Shown here: piece by piece, positions 16,020 to 23,474 of the stretch
Layout: every line of letters starts with the position of its first letter
Position numbering within the stretch: position 1 is the first letter of the stretch
From: a virus
Length of the DNA stretch: 26,651 nt
Virus record (IMG/VR): IMGVR_UViG_3300033980_000247
Coordinates: 1 to 26,651 of that record
Reading direction: 5' to 3' (one strand)
The notes under the pieces: model-generated
Databases searched by the model: none
Seen by the model: the letters and a program-made list of their open reading frames with translations, nothing else
Told to the model about the DNA's origin: nothing
Program-made: the position numbers and the translations under genes

Positions 16020-16126
16020 GGATTTTCACCCTTTATGTATGTCACTATTTCCCGGACCACCTGCCCCTTGACAACGACGTGATAATGCACCACATCGTCA
16101 GATCGATATATCACCGTCAGCTCCAT
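15947..16126 (-). CDS. Tiny ORF overlapping the portal 3' end, function unknown
   Basis: A 59-residue frame starting at an ATG inside the last codons of the portal gene (16126) and ending in TAA at 15947. The sequence begins MELTVIYRSDDVVHYHVVVKG and reads as a small beta-hairpin protein, with an aromatic, acidic C-terminal half. It overlaps the GTG-started frame 15831-16019. It fills what would otherwise be a 78-bp gap after the portal stop in an operon that is nearly gap-free, which supports it being real. No family was recognised. Confidence 0.45.
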   Translation of the reverse strand: MELTVIYRSDDVVHYHVVVKGQVVREIVTYIKGENPWTLNTLISWSENDFRDYRANGHV

Positions 16127-17492
16127 CGCTGTACCCCATATCCATGCCCGCGTCCTCTAAAGGTATTAGGCCCTGTGCCACATAGCTCATGTCATATGCG
16201 CCGCCCCTCGGCTCGTAGTTCATCGCAATCCTTTTCTCGTCCATCGTCAGCCAGTTGGCATTGACAAGGCCCGCCACCATTTTCTCGAGATCCCTTTGCA
16301 GCTCCGGCAATGCCGTGATGTCAAAGTCAATAAACACACCCGGCTCATTCATGCGCGGGACCAGCCACCTGTTAAGCTCGTCGCGCAACTGGGCACACAT
16401 GGGGACAATCGTGTTCGTAACGAGATCCCGGAGGGCGTTTTGGTAATTGTTGTCAGCCATGTTGTCCGGGCTGAACAAAACCACCGGCATACCAAATACC
16501 CGGCACCATTGCTGGAGCGAGAACTGCATCGTTTCAATAAGTGCCATCTCCCTGTTACTCAATCCAAACGAAAGATAGTCCCACGGCGTTTGTAGCATAG
16601 CCACCTGACCGGCTCGCTCGTTGTTGTTAATCCTGTCGGCAAGTGCCCTCTGCATCTGTGCGGCCTGCGTCTCCGTAACTTGTGGCAATGTGCTTCCGAC
16701 TGCTTTCGGCACCAGTGCGCCCTTTGCCCCTCCGTTCGCCATTTGGTTCGCGGCGGCTTTCTGCGCCTCAATGCCCATCAGGTAAGTATTCCACGCCGCC
16801 TTGATAGGTGACACGCCTCGGAGATGCTCTCGCGTAACGCTGTCAAACTTCGGCGTCCAGCTTTTCCACTGCATGATGTCGTCCTTCTCGAGATATTGCG
16901 ATCCGACGCCGACCTGTAACTCCCATCCGGCCACGCCGTAAAGGTCATTCTTGTCGGGCAGGAGGCCCATATACTGGGACGGCATGATAAACATCTCAAC
17001 AAATTCGCCGTCAGTGTCGCCATCGTTCCCCCACACAAAACCCTCGCCGGTAAGGAAGCGGAACCCGAAAAGTTGCTCAAAAAATTGGTCCTGCCCCTGA
17101 TATCCGTTCGGACGCTTGAGCAATGCCGCGACCTTTGAATTGTCGGCGATCATGCTCTCGTCATAGGCGTTCTTTCGCTCGATCATCGCGCGCTCCAGTG
17201 CGCCAGGATGCCCGACACCTTTGGTTAGCTGCTTGTATCGCTCAAGCGATAGCGCGGCCTTTGAGCCCTCGTTCTTCCGATAAACGTACCAGGGGATGCT
17301 TGCGGCCTTCCGGGCAAGGAATGAAACTATCGCGTAAACGTCGCTATTATTGTCGTATGCGGATGTGTATTTCTGCGCGTCAAATTGCGATAGGACCGCT
17401 GACGCGTTGATAGGCATCACCTGGTTCGGCTGATTCGGGCTGAAACCCTTGCGCCGAAGATATGAATCGATTAACCGGTCAAATATCGCCAT
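16098..17492 (-). CDS. Portal protein (HK97/SPP1-type phage_portal family)
   Basis: A 464-residue protein starting at MAIFDRLIDSYLRRKG (17492). The ATG overlaps the terminase TAA in a TAATG junction, which is why I prefer it to an upstream ATG at 17507. Portal features include SDVYAIVSFLARKAASIPWYVY (wing/stem start), WELQVGVGSQYLEKDDIMQWKSW and the C-terminal clip/crown region with GMPVVLFSPDNMADNNYQNALRDLV. It forms the dodecameric ring at the packaging vertex and docks the large terminase encoded just before it. Confidence 0.92.
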   Translation of the reverse strand: MAIFDRLIDSYLRRKGFSPNQPNQVMPINASAVLSQFDAQKYTSAYDNNSDVYAIVSFLARKAASIPWYVYRKNEGSKAALSLERYKQLTKGVGHPGALERAMIERKNAYDESMIADNSKVAALLKRPNGYQGQDQFFEQLFGFRFLTGEGFVWGNDGDTDGEFVEMFIMPSQYMGLLPDKNDLYGVAGWELQVGVGSQYLEKDDIMQWKSWTPKFDSVTREHLRGVSPIKAAWNTYLMGIEAQKAAANQMANGGAKGALVPKAVGSTLPQVTETQAAQMQRALADRINNNERAGQVAMLQTPWDYLSFGLSNREMALIETMQFSLQQWCRVFGMPVVLFSPDNMADNNYQNALRDLVTNTIVPMCAQLRDELNRWLVPRMNEPGVFIDFDITALPELQRDLEKMVAGLVNANWLTMDEKRIAMNYEPRGGAYDMSYVAQGLIPLEDAGMDMGYSDGADGDISI

Positions 17493-18619
17493 TACATGAC
17501 GCCCCATGTCAGGGCTGGCTGTTTTAATTTCGTGAACACCGCGTAACGCATTGCATCCACGATGTGATCGTTCAGCTTCACTGGTTCCTTATCGATGACC
17601 GTTCCGTCTTTGTCAGTTTTCCATTTATAGCTTTTCAGCTCGTGCATCAAATTTACGCTACTTCCGTGAACAAACAGCGGGAGGCTTTTTACTTTCATAA
17701 TGCCGGCATAAACATCCTTGTCCGCAGGCTTCACATTCCACCCGCATCTATGTAACTCCTCAATACTTTTCGGTTCCGCCGCGTCGCAAAAAATCTCATC
17801 TCCAGGCGCAATGCCCAGCGATGGCATAAGGTCAGCAAGGTCATTCGTTGTTAGGTTAGACTGGTAAAGCAATTCCTTGACATAAAGCGCATTGTCGTAA
17901 AGTTTCACCTTGACGATGGCGGTCGGATTGCGATATCCAAAGTCAAGGCCGTAAAACGTCTCCCCCTCCGGCATCTGTTCGCATATCCTCCAGTGCGTGT
18001 ATATCTGCTCTTGACTGGCTCCGCGTTCGCCGAGGCCGTAGACTTTCCACATCATCGGGTCCGCGTCGCGGTAGCTTTCAATCACGCCGCGCTGCATGTC
18101 GGACAGGAATGGGTTATCCCTGTATGTGCTGACGACCTTGACGGCCTTGTCGCCGTCCGCGATATGATAGGCGTAGCAGTCAAAATCGGCCGGGTTGAGG
18201 TCAGTGATGACCTTAAACGTCGTCCGCATATCCAGCTGGTCAAAGAGCGGTTTGCTTATCAAATTCGCCTCATTCACGAAAAGAATATCCCGCGCCGGAC
18301 CTCTTGCCCTGCCGGGATCTTCCAGCCCCACAAACTCAATGTAAGACCGGTTCTCGAATGTGTACACCTGGTCCGTCTTGTTGTGCTGGCTTTCGCTGTA
18401 CCATTGCCACCCGTTCATGATCTCCATGAAATCCCTGAACGCGCCGCGTTTCAGATGTGGGAGCGAATGTGACACGACTGAAATCTTCGTTCCCGGGTTA
18501 TTATCAGCCCAGTAAATCAGGGCCTGCAAAATCCCGAATGTCTTACCGCTTCGCGCGCCGCCCTCATGGCAAATGTAACGTCTGTCTGAATTTAAAAGAG
18601 CTTTAATCGTTCTGGCCAT
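17492..18619 (-). CDS. Terminase large subunit
   Basis: A 375-residue protein if it starts at MARTIKALLNS (18619), which overlaps the small-subunit gene by 17 bp; ATGs at 18652 and 18673 are alternatives. Residues 20-27 are the Walker A motif GGARSGKT, RDILFVNEAN holds the Walker B region, and VITDLNP is the coupling motif. The C-terminal RNase H-like nuclease shows GLDFGYRNPTA, CDAAEPKSIEEL and NDHIVDAMRYA, three acidic blocks expected for metal binding. It packages DNA into the prohead through the portal encoded next. Confidence 0.94.
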   Translation of the reverse strand: MARTIKALLNSDRRYICHEGGARSGKTFGILQALIYWADNNPGTKISVVSHSLPHLKRGAFRDFMEIMNGWQWYSESQHNKTDQVYTFENRSYIEFVGLEDPGRARGPARDILFVNEANLISKPLFDQLDMRTTFKVITDLNPADFDCYAYHIADGDKAVKVVSTYRDNPFLSDMQRGVIESYRDADPMMWKVYGLGERGASQEQIYTHWRICEQMPEGETFYGLDFGYRNPTAIVKVKLYDNALYVKELLYQSNLTTNDLADLMPSLGIAPGDEIFCDAAEPKSIEELHRCGWNVKPADKDVYAGIMKVKSLPLFVHGSSVNLMHELKSYKWKTDKDGTVIDKEPVKLNDHIVDAMRYAVFTKLKQPALTWGVM

Positions 18620-18998
18620 CGGCTTCGTCGCCGTCACTTTGATCGTCTGCATCTGTGCCGATGTATAACGCAATGCCCGGTTTGGGCACGTTGATTGTTT
18701 GGTTTACTTTCTGCGTGTTCAGCCGCTCGAGCTCATCGTCGTCGCTGATCAGTTTGAACTCGGCAATCTGTAAGGTCGGGTTATCAGAATTGCGCCAATT
18801 ACGACGCATCTTTTTTTTGATCTTTACTTTTTCCTCGCGGATAAGCCTTTTTATCTCGTCAGATTTGTCGAAGCCCCAGTCATACCAGGTCTGGTGACAT
18901 ATAGGCAAGCACAGTTTTAGTTCTGATTCCGTAACGCACTCCTCCTCTACAATTTTGCGTAATGCAAGCTGATATATCTCCTCCCTGTCATAAGCCAT
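18603..18998 (-). CDS. Terminase small subunit-like DNA-binding protein
   Basis: A 131-residue protein beginning MAYDREEIYQLALRKIVEEE. The N-terminal 60 residues are helical and include a helix-turn-helix-like segment (VTESELKLCLPICHQTWYDW). A Lys/Arg-rich helix follows, ending MRRNWRNSDNPTLQIAEFKL. The C-terminal tail is acidic (Asp/Gly/Gln). It lies immediately before the large subunit with a coupled start, the standard position. It would recognise the packaging start site. Confidence 0.8.
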   Translation of the reverse strand: MAYDREEIYQLALRKIVEEECVTESELKLCLPICHQTWYDWGFDKSDEIKRLIREEKVKIKKKMRRNWRNSDNPTLQIAEFKLISDDDELERLNTQKVNQTINVPKPGIALYIGTDADDQSDGDEADGQND

Positions 18999-19048
18999 AT
19001 CGGACCAAATTAGTCAACATTGTCAACATGCAGCAACAATGTGGCTAA

Positions 19049-19447
19049 TTAGTGGATTTCGATTTTTGGATAGGCTGCTTTGATGTAGTCAACGAGTTCG
19101 CTTTTATCGACATATCCCGGCACCAACATGGTCACCACCTTATCCGTCTGTTCCAGTATCACGGTCATCCGGTCATCGCTCATTATGTCCTGCCAGCGCA
19201 TCAGCGTGACGGTATCGTTCACGGCGATGAGGTTGTTAATCGTTTCGAGCCCGTTGATGATCGTGCTGTGATCTTTGGTGAACAAATCAGCAATACGCAC
19301 CAAAGTGTACCCAAAATAATCTCTCATTATCTTCCAGGCAAACTGACGGGCAAGCACATTATCCCGCTTCCGGCACTTGTGAAAAATGTCATCGACCTGA
19401 CACATCTCGCTGACGATTTCGACTACTGTTTTTTCATTCTGTAACAT
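19049..19447 (-). CDS. DnaA domain IV-like DNA-binding protein lacking the AAA+ domain
   Basis: A 132-residue protein starting at MLQNEKTVV (19447); the ATG follows an A-rich leader, and the longer frame to 19465 would need a TTG. The middle, about residues 35-70, has the DnaA C-terminal pattern: LARQFAWKIMRDYFGYTL, then IADLFTKDHSTIINGLETI, close to the DnaA signature around D-H-S-T. The second part of that signature is altered (N in place of S/A). There is no Walker motif or AAA+ domain. A stand-alone domain IV could bind DNA sites near the adjacent repeat region, either as an initiator helper or as a regulator that competes with host DnaA. Confidence 0.72.
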   Translation of the reverse strand: MLQNEKTVVEIVSEMCQVDDIFHKCRKRDNVLARQFAWKIMRDYFGYTLVRIADLFTKDHSTIINGLETINNLIAVNDTVTLMRWQDIMSDDRMTVILEQTDKVVTMLVPGYVDKSELVDYIKAAYPKIEIH

Positions 19448-19474
19448 GTTTATTTTTTTTATCAATTTGTGATT

Positions 19475-19805
19475 CTGCCAATAAAACCATTAAATGTCCA
19501 AACCCTTATATATATATACCTATATTATTTACTTTTTATTTACTTATTATTTTTTAGGAATTTTAATGGTTTTAATAGCAGGTACGTTGTAACTTGTTGT
19601 AATTCAATTACTTGCAGCCGCCATTAAAAAATATTTCTTCATGGCTGCTGCCATTAAATTGATGGCAGATTTTTCAAAACGGGAGATAGTCATTAGGTAA
19701 ATTACTAATATGTTGTTTCTCTAAACCTGATTCTGCCATTAAATTTTCCGCGCTGCCATTAACTTTTTCCCTTTTCGACCATTGATTTATCTCGTTGATG
19801 GCAGC
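19475..19805. repeat. Iteron-like cluster of TTAATGGCAG motifs with AT-rich tract
   Basis: Copies of the ten-base core, written here on the plus strand as CTGCCATTAA, are seen around 19475 (variant), 19486, 19618, 19647, 19733 and 19752. Reverse-orientation copies or half copies lie at 19561, 19659 and 19796. An AT tract (TATATATATA and TTTACTT repeats, about 19507-19556) sits inside the cluster, as does a palindrome GTAATTCAATTAC (19599-19611). About 40% of the cluster lies in the 3' end of the primase-helicase gene and the rest in the 226-bp gap before the DnaA-like gene. Iterated motifs plus an AT-rich element next to initiator and primase genes suggest a replication origin; a multi-site operator is the alternative. 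Confidence 0.6.
19648..19668. promoter_or_regulatory. Perfect inverted repeat in the iteron cluster
   Basis: CTGCCAT, a 7-base spacer TAAATTG, and ATGGCAG form a 21-bp dyad. A second, shorter dyad ATGGC/GCCAT (19641-19654) overlaps it. Together they look like a double protein-binding site. No sequence-specific binder can be assigned, although the DnaA-like and XRE-type proteins encoded here are candidates. Confidence 0.55.
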
Positions 19806-22304
19806 AATTTTTACCTCAAAAAATCGCCCGTTTTTGTCCCTCTCTTTGATATAATTATACCCTGATTTTTGCAGAAAAAAAGACAATTTCCTGCCGAAAA
19901 ACTTGTCCAATATTTTCGCCGAATATGCCTTTTGGCAATACCCCCATAACTTTTGCGAGTATATTTTTATACTGTCCCCGGTATGCTGAAAACAAGAAAC
20001 AAGCGTTTCCCCGCTGCCAATTTTAACCCCAAACGGCTCCAGTTTTTCCTCAAAAATCCTATGGCTAACGGACCCAGCAGCACACTCAAAAGCGTTCTCC
20101 ATGACCTCGATAAGGTAGCCAGGCACCAGCGTTGATATCAGCCTGCGCTCCATTTTTTGCTTGATGTCAATGTTCTCATACTTGATGATGCCATCCCGCA
20201 GGTACATCTGGATGCACTCGATCGCGAAATTGTAAACGGCTAACTTCTCCTTCTCCGGCCATTCATCGCTGAAAAAATCAGGCCCTTTGAACACATCTTG
20301 AAACCGGTATGTCGCGCTGAATACCTTTTTTATGGCCATAACAATGAACCTGTCCTTGTCGCTGTCGCTCTCCAGTGGTGGCAAGTAATTGGTCGTAATG
20401 AGCAGTTTAGGCGACAATTTATAGGGTATCACAAACGAGGTTTTGCCTTTCATTTCCACGGTAAAATCATCCGTAATGAAGTTGTAAAACTGCTGCATCA
20501 ATATCTGTGCGGTCGGGTCGTTAATGTAAAATATATCAGTCTTAACACCCACCCGCTGCATTTTAAACTGGCTGTCTGACTTGTACACCTTGCCGTCCTG
20601 CTCGACAGTGTTACGCATGTATTTGACAAACTGCCCGATAAGCCCCTTACCCGACCGCCCTCTGGCTTCCTCCTGGTCCTCGACATCTTCGATAATCATC
20701 AGGGCCTTTGCAAATGACTTCTTTTTGTAACTATGTAAAATGTATCCCAGGCAGCTTTTAATAAAATCGGTCGCCTTTTCGTCGATGCTTACAATGTCGA
20801 TAAAGTCCGAGAAATCCCCCAGGCTGGAGGTCTTTTTGTAGTCAATGTCTTTGATGTCCGACGCGAATATGTGCCCGTGCAGGTCCTGGTACCTGTGCAG
20901 TTTGACCTGGTTCCTTGTGATCTCTACAATTCCGTTGTTAAAAAACATGTATGACCTGTCATCTTTATCCCGCAACATCTCCCCGTCAAAAACAGGTAAC
21001 ACTGTCAGGTATGACATGATCCTGGGCATGAACGTGACAAGGATCCGCTGCGCTGACGCATCCGGATACGACCGGCGCACCTCCTCCATGTACTCCCGAT
21101 GAACGTCGGCCTCCTCGACATCATAAATAACATTATCCACAACCTTCACAATCTTCACAGGGCTGTCATTCCCATCTGCCAGGCGGAACCACTTGTAGCC
21201 TGCATTGATCGCCCATTCCTGCACCCCCATGATCTCAAGGCGATACGTCAGGCTCCCGTCGCGGTTCGGCGTCGCATAGACCATCGGCGTGCGTTCAGGT
21301 AGATCGATCTTGTAGTCAGCCGATACCTCAATGACCTTTTGATAAGTCAGCTCCCAGTTCCTGTCATTTAGGTAATACAGGACCATAAAAGGTGACAGCC
21401 ATGACGCCAGCCCGTCGCTGTTGTTGATGGATGGCAATTTTACGCCCTGGTCATTCGTATAAACGGATAGGCGTTTTTTCTCATAATAGTACGCCGCGCT
21501 GCGAATTTTCTTCTCATGCTCGGCCTTGCCCGGCCGGAACATCTCGATGAACTTACCATGATCGCCGCGGCCCTCTCTGGGCCTGTCGATGGTCTTTTGA
21601 TTGTATGACCACCCCATTGAAACAAGCAGCTCCGGGATGAACATTTCCTCAATCTCGGCATCAAACTTTTTCAGGACCGCCTCATATTTCACCGGAGGTG
21701 ACGGGTACCTGGACGCGCTATATTTCTTCAACCCGCCGGACTGCGTGATCGTGTTCCCCGTGAAACTATTGAGCGTGTAGGCCGCCTCAATCAGTTGCAT
21801 GACTTCCTCAAATTCAAGCGTCTCAACCTCCGTCAGCGACTTTTGTATAAACGTGTAACCGTTGGTAGGCGCGCAGTAAGTGATTCCGTTAAAATTGCCA
21901 CGCAATGCCACCAGCTCGCGCCCTTGTTCATTAGCAGCAATGGCGTGAATTTTTGGCTTCGTAGGACAAAAGAAATAGACATGGTACCCACCCGAGCGAG
22001 TACGTTCAATGACCAGGCGCGCGTAAAGCTCCGGGCTGATAAGTTTCCGCCACCGGTCAAACAGCGGGACGCCGCCGTTATGCTTTTCATCAAAGTCAAG
22101 TGCTAAAAGCGTCGGGTTCGCTTCGCCCATGATGACGGCAAGGCCGTTGTATCCTTTGCCTATCCATGCCCTGTGCTCCTCCTCTGACAATCCTGTCGCA
22201 AACTTCGAGCGGTATTCGTGAATGTGGTAAATGTCCGTGCCGACGGACTTCACGGGCATGACTTTGATGTCTGCATCATGCAGTTCAATAATGTGGTCGA
22301 TCAT
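19674..22304 (-). CDS. Primase-polymerase / SF3 (D5-like) helicase
   Basis: An 876-residue fusion. The N-terminal archaeo-eukaryotic primase-polymerase domain shows the metal-binding pair in LLALDFDEKHN (D70, D72) and RTRSGGYHVYFF (about 101-112). The middle is a linker and a D5_N-like region. The helicase has Walker A GRSGKG near residue 549, preceded by MIIEDVEDQEEA, and a C-motif-like ITTNYLPPLESDSDKDRF near 637. The last about 150 residues form a helical, winged-helix-like tail. It likely primes and unwinds phage DNA. It lies directly upstream of the iteron cluster, which partly overlaps its 3' end. Confidence 0.9.
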   Translation of the reverse strand: MIDHIIELHDADIKVMPVKSVGTDIYHIHEYRSKFATGLSEEEHRAWIGKGYNGLAVIMGEANPTLLALDFDEKHNGGVPLFDRWRKLISPELYARLVIERTRSGGYHVYFFCPTKPKIHAIAANEQGRELVALRGNFNGITYCAPTNGYTFIQKSLTEVETLEFEEVMQLIEAAYTLNSFTGNTITQSGGLKKYSASRYPSPPVKYEAVLKKFDAEIEEMFIPELLVSMGWSYNQKTIDRPREGRGDHGKFIEMFRPGKAEHEKKIRSAAYYYEKKRLSVYTNDQGVKLPSINNSDGLASWLSPFMVLYYLNDRNWELTYQKVIEVSADYKIDLPERTPMVYATPNRDGSLTYRLEIMGVQEWAINAGYKWFRLADGNDSPVKIVKVVDNVIYDVEEADVHREYMEEVRRSYPDASAQRILVTFMPRIMSYLTVLPVFDGEMLRDKDDRSYMFFNNGIVEITRNQVKLHRYQDLHGHIFASDIKDIDYKKTSSLGDFSDFIDIVSIDEKATDFIKSCLGYILHSYKKKSFAKALMIIEDVEDQEEARGRSGKGLIGQFVKYMRNTVEQDGKVYKSDSQFKMQRVGVKTDIFYINDPTAQILMQQFYNFITDDFTVEMKGKTSFVIPYKLSPKLLITTNYLPPLESDSDKDRFIVMAIKKVFSATYRFQDVFKGPDFFSDEWPEKEKLAVYNFAIECIQMYLRDGIIKYENIDIKQKMERRLISTLVPGYLIEVMENAFECAAGSVSHRIFEEKLEPFGVKIGSGETLVSCFQHTGDSIKIYSQKLWGYCQKAYSAKILDKFFGRKLSFFLQKSGYNYIKERDKNGRFFEVKIAAINEINQWSKREKVNGSAENLMAESGLEKQHISNLPNDYLPF

Positions 22305-22309
22305 GGTCG

Positions 22310-22582
22310 TTATTTTTTCGGAAAGTTACTGACTATTGTCTGCGGGAGATTGTGGACGTAGTGCTTTTGCATTGATCGGGTCTGACATTCCTTTATGATC
22401 CCATCACGGACCATCGTGTCAAAAATGCGGTAGCCCTCTACTTTCTCACCCAGCTGGGCCGCCAGCGCCTCAATGTATCCTGCAATGTAGGGAGCTGACA
22501 AGCATTCCTTGTCAGTCCAGATAATCCCAGCTAATAGCTTGTTGTGCATGCGCAGGAGACGCTGAATTTTCTCTGATTCCAT
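22310..22582 (-). CDS. Small protein in replication operon, function unknown
   Basis: A 90-residue, helical protein. Its ATG (22582) follows an AT-rich leader with a stop in the same frame just before it. It overlaps the 3' end of the VRR-NUC gene by 71 bp in another frame; the ATG at 22549 would halve this. It ends 5 bp before the primase-helicase start. The segment YRIFDTMVRDGIIKECQTRSMQKHY may be a winged-helix-like DNA-binding end. No family was recognised. Confidence 0.6.
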   Translation of the reverse strand: MESEKIQRLLRMHNKLLAGIIWTDKECLSAPYIAGYIEALAAQLGEKVEGYRIFDTMVRDGIIKECQTRSMQKHYVHNLPQTIVSNFPKK

Positions 22583-22826
22583 CTATATTAATTTTGGTCA
22601 TGACGTAGGTTTTTATGCCCGCCGCTGCAAGCTGTGCGTGACGGACGAGCTGCAAAGGCCTGGGCTTCTCTCCTGGGCGTTTTACCTCGATGTATATGGT
22701 GCGCCCTGCCTTATGGCAAATGAGGTCAGGGATGCCGTTCTTGTTGGTCTGCATGAGCTTGATGACGTACCACCCGTCCGCCTCGAGCAGGTTAATAATG
22801 CCGCGCTGGATTTTGGATTCGAGCAT
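22512..22826 (-). CDS. VRR-NUC domain nuclease
   Basis: A 104-residue protein starting at MLESKIQRGIINLLEADGW (22826); the open frame extends to 22856 but that part lies inside the XRE gene. The PD-(D/E)XK core is visible as GIPDL (D34), IYIEVKRPGEKP (E47, K49) and PRPLQLVRHAQLAAAG, the order found in stand-alone phage VRR-NUC proteins. These act on branched or structured DNA, for instance as Holliday-junction-type nucleases. A C-terminal tail of about 25 residues overlaps the next gene. Confidence 0.88.
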   Translation of the reverse strand: MLESKIQRGIINLLEADGWYVIKLMQTNKNGIPDLICHKAGRTIYIEVKRPGEKPRPLQLVRHAQLAAAGIKTYVMTKINIDGIRENSASPAHAQQAISWDYLD

Positions 22827-23043
22827 AACATTTGTTAAAAAGTTCCACGCCATCAATTTCTAATATTTGACAAATTTTGGCAAGTCGTAAAATAGACATT
22901 GCGACCGTGCCGTTCTCGTACCGGGAGACTGTGGTGTTATCGAGTACGCCTATTTCATAGGAAAGCTGCTGCTGGCTCATGCCTTTGGCTATCCGCGCCT
23001 TTCTAATTTCCTCCCCGACATGCCGTAAAAAATTAGTGTCCAT
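22792..23043 (-). CDS. XRE-family helix-turn-helix regulator
   Basis: An 83-residue protein with the typical Cro/CI-type order: EEIRKARIAKGMSQQQLSYEIGV (helices 1-2), NTTVSRYENGT (recognition helix) and LRLAKICQILEI (helix 4-5). It is DNA-binding domain only, with no dimerisation or peptidase domain. It starts downstream of the tRNA and hairpin region. It could control phage early genes or the middle region. Whether it is a lysogeny repressor cannot be told from this window. Confidence 0.88.
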   Translation of the reverse strand: MDTNFLRHVGEEIRKARIAKGMSQQQLSYEIGVLDNTTVSRYENGTVAMSILRLAKICQILEIDGVELFNKCYARIQNPARHY

Positions 23044-23070
23044 ATTAGAAAAGTGTCAAGTGAATTAAAT

Positions 23071-23094
23071 GGACAGGGGTAGAAACCCCCGTCC
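23071..23094 (-). other. Stem-loop between tRNA and XRE gene
   Basis: GGAC-A-GGGG, loop TAGAAA, CCCC-C-GTCC forms a nine-position stem with one A/C mismatch. It lies 22 bp beyond the 3' end of the tRNA. On the transcribed strand it is followed by AT-rich sequence but no good T-run, so a processing or stabilising element is as likely as a terminator. Confidence 0.5.
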
Positions 23095-23116
23095 GACTTA
23101 CTCATGCAAAAAACAG

Positions 23117-23212
23117 TGTCGGGGACAGGAATCGAACCTGTAAAGTTTGGGAGACCTCTTTATAAGCAACTTAAATGCTGTCCATGCGGTTAACCAATTC
23201 CGCCACCCCGAC
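23117..23212 (-). tRNA. tRNA-Leu (anticodon TAA), structurally unusual
   Basis: The minus strand folds with a perfect 7-bp acceptor stem GTCGGGG/CCCCGAC and discriminator A. The D-arm is GCGG/CCGC with GG in its loop, and the T-arm is ACAGG-TTCGATT-CCTGT. The anticodon hairpin AGCA-TTTAAGT-TGCT puts TAA at positions 34-36 after the invariant T33. A long variable region fits a type II tRNA such as tRNA-Leu. Oddities: the anticodon stem has only 4 clean pairs, and six bases (ATGGAC) separate D-arm and anticodon stem where one is normal. No CCA is encoded. Confidence 0.75.
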
Positions 23213-23221
23213 AAATAACCC

Positions 23222-23248
23222 CAGCGCGTAGAAACGCACCGGGTGCTG
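23222..23248 (-). other. Stem-loop just upstream of the tRNA
   Basis: A short stem GCG/CGC closes the same six-base loop, TAGAAA, as the hairpin at 23071. An outer CAGC/GCTG pairing spans a bulge. It lies about 10 bp before the tRNA 5' end on the transcribed strand. The shared loop suggests a related element; the function is unknown. Confidence 0.4.
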
Positions 23249-23264
23249 ATTTACCAACCAACCA

Positions 23265-23474
23265 CTAATATTTTTGATGCTTTCCCCCATGCTCACATAC
23301 CCCATTCTGACCGCTTATCCTTTTGTAATGAAACTGCGCAGATTCGCAGGCTTTCTTCTCAAGCCATGTCCAAAACGTATCCCAGGCGTTTTCTACCTTT
23401 TGGCACACGCTGCATGCTGCTGCCGGTTGTATTAGGCTAAATGCGATAATGAGGCTGATAAAGTACTTTTTCAT
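23265..23474 (-). CDS. Small secreted Cys-rich protein, probable lipoprotein
   Basis: A 69-residue protein with a classic signal peptide: MKKYF, a hydrophobic core ISLIIAFSLI, then QPAAAC. Cys21 sits where a lipobox cysteine would. The mature part is about 49 residues, with further cysteines at 24, 43 and 60 and a His-rich end (CEHGGKHQKY). Its start overlaps the stop of the small membrane protein by 4 bp. It would be exported and probably anchored in a membrane of the host envelope. Possible roles include superinfection exclusion or an outer-membrane spanin-like part, but the gene is far from any lysis cluster. Confidence 0.65.
   Translation of the reverse strand: MKKYFISLIIAFSLIQPAAACSVCQKVENAWDTFWTWLEKKACESAQFHYKRISGQNGVCEHGGKHQKY

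Noticed and set aside
19466-19673. Promoter of the Bacteroidota type (TAnnTTTG) before the DnaA-like gene
   Set aside because: The nearest match, TAAGGGTTTG on the minus strand, has the wrong spacing and no clear upstream element. A promoter is likely somewhere here, but I cannot point to it.
21133-21141. Perfect DnaA box TTATCCACA
   Set aside because: A single 9-mer inside the primase-helicase coding sequence. About one match to the degenerate box is expected by chance in a window of this size on two strands, and there is no cluster.
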